Positions 6,225 through 10,807 of a stretch of DNA of 10,807 nt are shown piece by piece. The notes under the pieces were generated by a model. The model was not told the origin of the DNA, ran no database searches, and was given only the letters and a program-made list of their open reading frames with translations. Source of the DNA: Rickettsiales bacterium (lineage in GTDB: Bacteria; Pseudomonadota; Alphaproteobacteria; Rickettsiales; Deianiraeaceae). The stretch spans positions 1-10,807 of the forward strand of contig JAFUUN010000085.1 of the NCBI GenBank assembly GCA_017477855.1. Reading direction: 5' to 3'. Position 1 is the first letter of the stretch; every line of letters starts with the position of its first letter. Made by a program: the position numbers and the translations under genes.

Positions 6225-7361
6225 ATGGGCGGTTGCATGAGATTTCTCAGAAAATGGTATTATGACGTTGACCATTTTACCCTCTTCTTTGCACTCGGAT
6301 TAGCCGCACTCGGTCTGCTAATGTCCTTCTCGGTCAGCCCAGCCATGTCATATCGCATTCATGTCAGCACATATCACTTCTCTGTCAGGCACGTATTTTT
6401 CTGCATTGTTGGCATCTCCATCATGTTGCTTGTGTCAATGTTCTCCCGTATCTCAATACTCAATATGTCATACGCAGGTCTGTTTGTTTGCATATGTCTG
6501 CTTGGGGTTGTCCTCCTGACAAGTGGCAATATCAAGGGTTCAAAGCGCTGGATAAGCCTCGGGTTCTTCGCAGTCCAGCCAGCAGAGCTACTAAAACCGT
6601 TCTTCATCATCATGAATGCGCACTTTTTGTCCCTCAAAAACAAGACAAAAATCACATCGTTCATTTCAGTTGGAATGTTAGGAACAATTGGCATTTTACT
6701 ACTCCTCCAACCTGATTTCGGCAACACAATACTATACAGCTCAATCTGGTTCGTGCAAGTTTTTCTCGGCAGCGTTGGTGTTAGAATTTTAATCGCATCA
6801 CTGTTGATTGGTGTCGTCTCGCTGGCATCAATCGGTTTTTTTATGTTCCCACACTTCCATTACAGAATTGTCAATTTTCTCCAACTCAAAGCTGGTCAAG
6901 AGCAATATCAAACCAAGAAATCAATAGAGAGCATCCATAATGGCGGCTTTTTTGGCACTGGGCTCGGTGAGGGCGATGTCAAATATCAACTACCAGATGC
7001 CCATACCGACTACATCTTTGCCACAATTTGCGAAGAATGGGGCGCCATTTTGGCCATCTCAATGTTGCTGGTATATCTATATTTCACATATCGCCATCTT
7101 GCATCAAATTTTACAAACTCAAAATATGAAATCCGTGTCATCTACGGCCTTGTCCTAATGATTGTCATCCAGAGCTGCGTCCACATCGGTGTTAATATTA
7201 ACCTCCTGCCAAGCAAAGGCATCACCCTACCACTCGTAAGTTACGGTGGCTCATCCATGCTCGCAAACTCACTGATTTTCGGCTTCCTGCTTGCATTCAC
7301 GAGAAAAACCTACGCATTCAAATCAAACTATTCAGATTTTGAGATGGTGAGAAAGAATTAG
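6225..7361 (+). CDS. ftsW: Septal peptidoglycan glycosyltransferase FtsW (SEDS family)
   Basis: FtsW polymerises lipid II glycan at the division septum together with its partner PBP. At 378 residues it has about ten membrane helices and the SEDS signatures: KRWISLGFFAVQPAELLKPFFI (about 107-128), LLQPDFGNTILY (160-171), the long extracytoplasmic loop with YQTKKSIESIHNGGFFGTGLGEG (228-250), LPDAHTDYIFATICEEWG (256-273) carrying the catalytic-type Asp262, and the C-terminal LPLVSYGGSSMLANSL (335-350). The pattern GLGEG plus LVSYGGSSM fits FtsW rather than RodA. An internal ATG at residue 5 (6237) is an equally possible start. It starts 6 nt after lolA and is not next to murG, murC or ftsQ here, so it lies outside a dcw cluster. 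It ends 6 nt before a convergent orphan gene. Confidence 0.93.
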   Translation: MGGCMRFLRKWYYDVDHFTLFFALGLAALGLLMSFSVSPAMSYRIHVSTYHFSVRHVFFCIVGISIMLLVSMFSRISILNMSYAGLFVCICLLGVVLLTSGNIKGSKRWISLGFFAVQPAELLKPFFIIMNAHFLSLKNKTKITSFISVGMLGTIGILLLLQPDFGNTILYSSIWFVQVFLGSVGVRILIASLLIGVVSLASIGFFMFPHFHYRIVNFLQLKAGQEQYQTKKSIESIHNGGFFGTGLGEGDVKYQLPDAHTDYIFATICEEWGAILAISMLLVYLYFTYRHLASNFTNSKYEIRVIYGLVLMIVIQSCVHIGVNINLLPSKGITLPLVSYGGSSMLANSLIFGFLLAFTRKTYAFKSNYSDFEMVRKN

Positions 7362-7367
7362 ATGTTA

Positions 7368-8213
7368 TTAACCAAGTGCATTTCCTTTACTTTTACTTTG
7401 TCCTGTTCCAACACCTGTGGCACCAGAACTAATGACCGTATCAGCTTTCACCGTGCTTGTACCAGTAATTTGCATTCCACCTCTTTCTTGTAAAGGCGCT
7501 TGAACAGTTTGCACCTGTTGTTGCGTTTGCGCTTGTGGTGCCGGTGCAACTGTCTGAGTTTGATTTTGTTGCAGATCTTTTTTCTCTGCCTCAGCAATTT
7601 TTTTCAATGCTTCTTTATTAATGCTATTGTTTTCTTTAATACCATTCTCTTGACAAAACTTATCCATGTAATTTTTCTGTTCTTCGTTAAGAAGCTTATT
7701 TTCTTTCATAAATTTATAAACACCACCAAGCAGATGACCCACTTTATCTGCATCCTTTTTCTTCGTTGCCGCCATTTCCTTTTCTTTTTCAATGTCTTGA
7801 CTTGTAAAAATCTTATTCCAAGGATCACGACCTTTTATTTCTGCTCTCTTTTCCGCATGATCAGACTCCAACATTGCGATCTCAATCTTTTTAATTAACC
7901 AACCAATAATAGGAATATTATATGGAAAATCTTTCTGTTTATTTATTTCTGCTTTTTTTTGTGCAAGCGTACATGGATTACCGTTTTTATCAACAAGTCC
8001 AAGCTCTTCGTCCGCGATTTTTGAAACTGTTTTATTGGCTTGAGATGTCAAATCTGATTTTAAAGTCGCATCATTAACCAATTCCTGTAATTGTTGTGTT
8101 GACAAATCTTCTCTAATATGAAACTTGCGATCATTTTTTATTTTATTTGCCATCAAATCCTTACCGTTAACTTCAACGCGAATACTTCCTGATGCCGAAT
8201 TAGTCTCACTCAT
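7368..8213 (-). CDS. Orphan Lys/Glu/Gln-rich protein with a short hydrophobic helix
   Basis: No family recognised. An ATG at 8222 is in frame, but it lies only 4 nt after the -10 box, before the expected transcription start; the ATG at 8213 (MSETNSASGS) gives 281 residues and a spacing like its two sister genes. The N-terminus carries IRVEVNGKDLM, loosely similar to the WDVKVNGQTI of the interrupted gene. Residues 97-114 (PYNIPIIGWLIKKIEIAM) are a short hydrophobic to amphipathic helix, too brief for a confident membrane span. A Lys/Glu-rich helix follows (135-165), then a Gln/Ala/Pro-rich stretch (about 216-240) and a Gly/Ser/Thr-rich C-terminus. There is no classical signal peptide. The gene converges on ftsW with a 6-nt gap. 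A secreted or effector-like role is only an inference from composition and orphan status. Confidence 0.7.
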   Translation of the reverse strand: MSETNSASGSIRVEVNGKDLMANKIKNDRKFHIREDLSTQQLQELVNDATLKSDLTSQANKTVSKIADEELGLVDKNGNPCTLAQKKAEINKQKDFPYNIPIIGWLIKKIEIAMLESDHAEKRAEIKGRDPWNKIFTSQDIEKEKEMAATKKKDADKVGHLLGGVYKFMKENKLLNEEQKNYMDKFCQENGIKENNSINKEALKKIAEAEKKDLQQNQTQTVAPAPQAQTQQQVQTVQAPLQERGGMQITGTSTVKADTVISSGATGVGTGQSKSKGNALG

Positions 8214-8226
8214 ATAAAACATTTAT

Positions 8227-8254
8227 ATTATACATCTTTAAATCAAATAGTAAA
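8227..8254 (-). promoter_or_regulatory. Sigma70-type promoter for the 8213-7368 gene
   Basis: Minus strand: TTTACT (8254-8249), 16-bp spacer, then a perfect TATAAT (8232-8227). The ATG at 8213 begins 13 nt after the -10 box, implying a leader of about 6 nt. A 17-bp AT-rich inverted repeat (ATATAAA-ACA-TTTATAT on plus, 8212-8228) spans the end of the -10 box to the start codon, though such repeats are common in AT-rich DNA. The rest of the 8255-8329 gap holds nothing I can name. Confidence 0.65.
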
Positions 8255-8329
8255 GAAAAAAATGAAAACATCAGCAAACTCCATTAAAAGTTTTTTTACT
8301 GAATAAGATGCCGTCTGATGATATACACA

Positions 8330-9187
8330 TTAAAACTGTCCAACAAGAAACCTATTGTTTCCAATGTTTTGTTTAATCCCAAAATTTACACTAGGATTGT
8401 TTGGAAAATGTACAATTGGAGAGGCATCTGTGATTTGAAGAACTTTCAACTGCTCCTTATCAACAATCACATCTTGTTTTCTGTTCATATTATCTTGTAC
8501 AGCAGCAAGGAGTAGGCCAGGATCTCTATTTAGTGTCAAATCCTCCGCTTTACGATTCTCTTTAATTAAATCGGCATTTGGTTTTGTCTGTCCCGACACT
8601 TGTGCGTTTAGAGCAGATGTATCAAAACACGCTTTCAAAGACTCATCATTGTTAACAACCTCGCAAATTTGAGAAGAAAGCAATCTCTCCAAACCAGACT
8701 TGTCTAATATTGCTCCATCTTTCTCAAGGTTTTCTGATAGTTGGGTATTTTTGCTAATTATCTTGTTCACTAACTCATTTACATTGTTCTTCATGTTTGC
8801 TGCCATTTCTTGACGTCTCGCTTCATCCATGTTTTTATCATTACCATAGAAAGCTTTTGCAGTATTGTTTATCTGCTCTTCTACCTTTTTTTCAATATCT
8901 TTGTTCAGTTCTTTTAATTTATCGCTTTTATCCTTATTTAAGAAATATTTTACTAAAGCAGGTATAATAAACATTACATCAAAGGCATTATATTTATATT
9001 TATCTTTATATTCTTCTATCTTCTCTTTATTGGTTTTACCACTCGATGAATCCTTGGCTTCTTCTGATAAAATGTTTTCTTTAGCAGTATCTTTCAATGC
9101 TTTTTGTTCTTCAATCCTTCCCTTAATACCTGATGCATTTCTAATTGCCAGAAGTTTTATTGCTTTCTCATTTTCTTTTTCTTCCAT
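8330..9187 (-). CDS. Orphan Lys/Asn/Glu-rich, largely helical protein
   Basis: No family recognised; 285 residues. The N-terminal 65 residues are strongly charged (MEEKENEKAIKLLAIR onward). Residues 68-83 (AFDVMFIIPALVKYFL) are the only hydrophobic stretch, followed by a Lys/Asp/Glu-rich coiled-coil-like segment (84-130) containing RRQEMAANMKNNVNEL. The C-terminal third is more globular, ending VNFGIKQNIGNNRFLVGQF, where the terminal aromatic and alternating hydrophobic pattern is beta-like. Its hydrophobic helix followed by a charged helix containing EMAA resembles the neighbouring orphan protein (EMAATKKKDADK), so the two may be distant paralogues; that is weak by eye. It has its own strong promoter, with the -35 box in the end of rarA. 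The start at 9187 is the only sensible ATG. Confidence 0.72.
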   Translation of the reverse strand: MEEKENEKAIKLLAIRNASGIKGRIEEQKALKDTAKENILSEEAKDSSSGKTNKEKIEEYKDKYKYNAFDVMFIIPALVKYFLNKDKSDKLKELNKDIEKKVEEQINNTAKAFYGNDKNMDEARRQEMAANMKNNVNELVNKIISKNTQLSENLEKDGAILDKSGLERLLSSQICEVVNNDESLKACFDTSALNAQVSGQTKPNADLIKENRKAEDLTLNRDPGLLLAAVQDNMNRKQDVIVDKEQLKVLQITDASPIVHFPNNPSVNFGIKQNIGNNRFLVGQF

Positions 9188-9199
9188 ATTTATAGCATA

Positions 9200-9227
9200 A
9201 TTATATTTTTTTTTTTACACAAGTCAA
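9200..9227 (-). promoter_or_regulatory. Strong sigma70-type promoter embedded in the rarA 3' end
   Basis: Minus strand: TTGACT (9227-9222, containing the rarA TGA stop), 16-bp spacer made of TGTGT and eleven A residues, then TATAAT (9205-9200). The ATG at 9187 begins 12 nt after the -10 box, so the leader would be about 5 nt with no room for a Shine-Dalgarno. Confidence 0.78.
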
Positions 9228-10363
9228 CTTTTTTCCTCAAAATATTTCTTCCCTTTCAGCTTTTCAGGAAGATAATCCTCTGTATCATATGCATTATACC
9301 CTTTGCTATATCCCCACTGCTTCATCATTTTGGTTGTGGCATTGCGAATTTTCAGCGGAATTGGCAGGTTTCCGAAGCGCATTGCGTCCTCCATGGCACG
9401 TGAAATTGCCTCATCCACACGGCGTTCCTTCTTGCATTTTGATAAATATATCACCCCATGCGACAGGTTTATCATGCACTCTGGTAGACCAACCTGTTGG
9501 CATGCTTGAAACACCGCATTTGCAAGCATCAGTGCATATCTGTCCGCAAGACCGACATCCTCACTTGCAAAAATCACCATCCTACGCGCAATAAATAATG
9601 GGTCCTCCCCCGCATTCACCATCCGCGCAAGGTAGTAAAGTGCGGCATTGACCTGGCTCGCACGCATTGATTTGATGAACGCCGAAATCGTATTGTAATG
9701 TTCCTCGCCCTTGTGGTCGTATCTCAAACACTGCGTTTGCACCGCCTTTTTTATTGTCTCCTCGGTGATTTTCCCATAAACCTGCAATATCGTTTCAATG
9801 ACAGAAATTATATGGCGCGCATCGCCGTTTGCCATCTCAGCAAGCATTTGCAGCACGTTTTCGTCCTCAACCTCAGCAACCCGCTTGATTATTGTCTTCA
9901 AGTTCTGAATTGACAACTCCTTTAGCACAAAAACTTGGCACCTTGACAGCAGTGGCGAGATAACCTCAAAACTCGGATTTTCTGTTGTTGCACCTATTAA
10001 ATAGAGGCTGCCGTTCTCAACATATGGCAGTAAAAAATCCTGCTGTGCCTTGTTGAAACGATGAATTTCGTCAAGAAATAAAAGTTTTGGTCTTCCGAAC
10101 ATTGACGGCTTGGCTACTATGTCGCGTATGTCCTCTTTGCTCGCTGAAACAGCTGACAGTTCGTGATAATCCACGTTCAGCGCACTTGCGTAAATCCTGG
10201 ACAGCGTCGTCTTTCCAACACCCGGCGGGCCATATAAAATGAATGACATCAGGTGTTTTTGCTCAATCGCAATTCGCAGTGGACAATTTTTTCCAACCAA
10301 GTGCTCCTGCCCAACATAATCATCAAGCGTTTTTGGACGAACTTTGTTTGCAAGAGGAGGCAT
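9224..10363 (-). CDS. rarA: Replication-associated recombination protein A (AAA+ ATPase, RarA/MgsA)
   Basis: RarA is a clamp-loader-like AAA+ ATPase acting at stalled replication forks. Seen here: N-terminal MPPLANKVRPKTLDDYVGQEHL, Walker A GPPGVGKTT (45-53), Walker B LLFLDEIHRFN (94-104), sensor 1 IGATTENPSFE (123-133), arginine finger region PLLSRCQ (137-143), NGDARH (179-184), IFASEDVGLAD (264-274) and the RarA-specific tail PIPLKIRNATTKMMKQWGYSKGY. At 379 residues it is shorter than the usual 430-450: it lacks the N-terminal extension, and after GYSKGY the tail is short, ending soon after the DYLPEKLKGKKYF motif. An in-frame TAG lies 9 nt upstream of the ATG, so this start is the earliest possible. 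The ATG lies 15 nt after the tRNA-Ile CCA end, suggesting co-transcription and release by tRNA processing. Confidence 0.95.
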   Translation of the reverse strand: MPPLANKVRPKTLDDYVGQEHLVGKNCPLRIAIEQKHLMSFILYGPPGVGKTTLSRIYASALNVDYHELSAVSASKEDIRDIVAKPSMFGRPKLLFLDEIHRFNKAQQDFLLPYVENGSLYLIGATTENPSFEVISPLLSRCQVFVLKELSIQNLKTIIKRVAEVEDENVLQMLAEMANGDARHIISVIETILQVYGKITEETIKKAVQTQCLRYDHKGEEHYNTISAFIKSMRASQVNAALYYLARMVNAGEDPLFIARRMVIFASEDVGLADRYALMLANAVFQACQQVGLPECMINLSHGVIYLSKCKKERRVDEAISRAMEDAMRFGNLPIPLKIRNATTKMMKQWGYSKGYNAYDTEDYLPEKLKGKKYFEEKS

Positions 10364-10378
10364 ATCAAGCCACTAAAA

Positions 10379-10455
10379 TGGTGCGTCTGGATGGACTTGA
10401 ACCATCGACCTTCTCCTTATCAGAGAGACGCTCTAACCAACTGAGCTACAAACGC
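10379..10455 (-). tRNA. tRNA-Ile (anticodon GAU)
   Basis: The 77-nt minus-strand sequence folds as a complete cloverleaf: acceptor GCGTTTG / CAGACGC (one G-U pair), D arm GCTC / GAGC with AGTTGGTTA, anticodon stem TCTCT / GGAGA with loop CTGATAA (anticodon GAT), T arm GATGG / CCATC with TTCAAGT, discriminator A and encoded CCA. It sits between 5S rRNA and rarA, not in a 16S-23S spacer as is usual for this tRNA in many bacteria. Confidence 0.97.
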
Positions 10456-10475
10456 GTCAATTCAGACGAATTGAC
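10456..10475. repeat. 20-bp inverted repeat abutting the tRNA-Ile 5' end
   Basis: GTCAATTC-AGAC-GAATTGAC has 8-bp perfect arms and a 4-nt centre, ending at the base next to the mature tRNA 5' end. In leftward RNA it would be an 8-bp hairpin with a GUCU loop directly at the RNase P site. It is not followed by a T-run, so it is not a terminator. Confidence 0.6.
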
Positions 10476-10488
10476 AAATTATAATTTG
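10475..10488. promoter_or_regulatory. 14-bp perfect palindrome containing a TATAAT, possible tRNA-Ile/rarA promoter -10
   Basis: CAAATTATAATTTG is fully self-complementary and contains TATAAT on both strands (minus strand 10483-10478). It could be the -10 box of a promoter for tRNA-Ile and rarA, but no good -35 box is found 16-18 bp upstream. The predicted start would fall inside the adjacent hairpin repeat. Confidence 0.35.
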
Positions 10489-10505
10489 CAAGTGATTTTA
10501 TTACT

Positions 10506-10528
10506 AAAAAAAAGAAAAAGCTATCAAA
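10506..10528 (-). terminator. Terminator-like T-run after the 5S rRNA stem
   Basis: Leftward of the 5S, the closing stem (minus strand 10650-10635 pairs with 10536-10521; 15 pairs and one T-T mismatch) is followed immediately by C, T5, C, T8. The extended 5S precursor stem plus T-run can act as an intrinsic terminator. Some readthrough into tRNA-Ile is still possible. Confidence 0.55.
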
Positions 10529-10642
10529 CTTAGCTACGACCTACTCTCCCAGCTTTAAAAAGCAAGTACCATCGGCGATGAAGCGTTTCACGTTGGAGTT
10601 CGGAATGGGATCCTGTGGTTCCACTTCTCTATAATAGCTAAG
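10529..10642 (-). rRNA. rrf: 5S ribosomal RNA
   Basis: The minus strand shows 5S landmarks in order: helix I strand CTTAGCTA, GAAGTGGAACCAC, CCCATTCCGAACTCC, ACGTGAAACGCTTCATCGCCGATGGTAC, then GGGAGAGTAGGTCG and the closing TAGCTAAG. About 114 nt; the mature ends are estimated from the helix I pairing. Confidence 0.95.
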
Positions 10643-10708
10643 ATTGATAGCAAATCAATCCTAAGAAATATAGTCATTTCAAGTTTAATGTTTTTATGAA
10701 TTTAACTC

Positions 10709-10728
10709 AAAAACTAATAATAGTTTTT
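10709..10728. repeat. Hairpin in the 23S-5S spacer
   Basis: AAAAACTA-ATAA-TAGTTTTT has 8-bp perfect arms and a 4-nt loop in the spacer of about 107 nt between 23S and 5S. It could be a precursor-processing structure; it is AT-rich, so chance is a real alternative. The rest of the spacer shows nothing else I can name apart from a second small hairpin at 10642-10660. Confidence 0.35.
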
Positions 10729-10749
10729 ACACTACACACAGGTAAAATC

Positions 10750-10807
10750 TAATATAAATCAATCGAGTGATTAGTAACAGTCAGCTCAACACATTGCTGT
10801 GCTTACA
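10750..10807 (-). rRNA. rrl: 23S ribosomal RNA, 3' end (partial)
   Basis: Minus strand from the window edge reads TGTAAGCACAGCAATGTG, then TTGAGCTGACTGTTACTAAT, closely matching the conserved 23S 3' end of helix 99 and following residues (GTAAGCGCAGCGATGCGTTGAGC in E. coli, written here only for the recognised core). The 3' terminus near 10750 is placed about 20 nt after ACTAAT by comparison with E. coli. The gene continues beyond the right edge. Confidence 0.93.

Noticed and set aside
7500..7898. Plus-strand frame of 132 residues opposite the second orphan gene
   Set aside because: Phe/Leu/Cys-rich complement of a Lys/Glu-rich coding strand; no promoter or family resemblance.
8214..8222. 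ATG at 8222 (MFYM...) as the start of the second orphan gene
   Set aside because: It begins 4 nt after the -10 box, ahead of the expected transcription start; ATG 8213 fits the spacing of the two sister genes.
8255..8329. Terminator or small RNA in the gap between the two right-hand orphan genes
   Set aside because: No stem with a following T-run and no promoter beyond the one already called; only a short repeated CATTAAAA.
10243..10533. Plus-strand frames running over the tRNA-Ile gene
   Set aside because: They cross a clear tRNA and the rarA N-terminus in antisense; the DGLEPSTFSLSER-like translation is a well-known spurious peptide from tRNA complements.
1..10807. CRISPR array, insertion sequence or prophage
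   Set aside because: No regularly spaced repeats, transposase-like frames, terminal inverted repeats or phage proteins seen.

Overview
This window looks like chromosomal sequence from an AT-rich, probably host-associated Alphaproteobacterium. A Rickettsiales-like lineage is my best guess from gene content and style; I cannot confirm it by alignment. The clues are a LolA / SecG / FtsW set outside the usual cell-wall cluster, a solitary MrpD/NuoN-like membrane subunit, a 23S-5S rRNA pair followed by tRNA-Ile rather than the tRNA lying in a 16S-23S spacer, no recognisable Shine-Dalgarno sequence before any start, and several lineage-specific Lys/Asn/Glu-rich proteins between housekeeping genes.

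Layout, left to right. Plus strand: the 3' part of a secretin gene (outer-membrane gate of a type IV pilus or type II secretion machine), then dapB (lysine / diaminopimelate synthesis) starting 1 nt after the secretin stop. Minus strand: a proton-conducting MrpD/NuoN-like subunit (1875-3317), and upstream of it a single-TM, repeat-containing orphan gene (5218 down to 3404) interrupted by one in-frame TAA at 4004-4006. Plus strand: a compact secG-lolA-ftsW group (5312-7361). Minus strand: two more orphan Lys/Glu-rich genes (8213-7368 and 9187-8330), then rarA/mgsA (10363-9224), tRNA-Ile(GAU), 5S rRNA and the 3' end of 23S rRNA, all transcribed leftward.

How the parts fit. SecG (inner-membrane translocon), LolA (lipoprotein transport to the outer membrane), FtsW (septal peptidoglycan synthesis), DapB (diaminopimelate for peptidoglycan) and the secretin all serve the cell envelope, so this is a bacterium that keeps a real wall and outer membrane. 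tRNA-Ile lies 15 nt upstream of the rarA start and may be co-transcribed with it.

The least explained part is the set of three orphan genes. Each has its own promoter of one pattern (TTGACA/TTTACT/TTGACT, exactly 16 bp, TACAAT/TATAAT), and in each the AUG lies only 12-16 nt after the -10 box, implying very short 5' leaders. This grammar corrects two starts (5281 to 5218, and 8222 to 8213) and suggests a co-regulated set of surface-associated or secreted proteins. One of the three carries a nonsense codon that separates a TM/repeat region from a glycine-rich hydrophobic tail.
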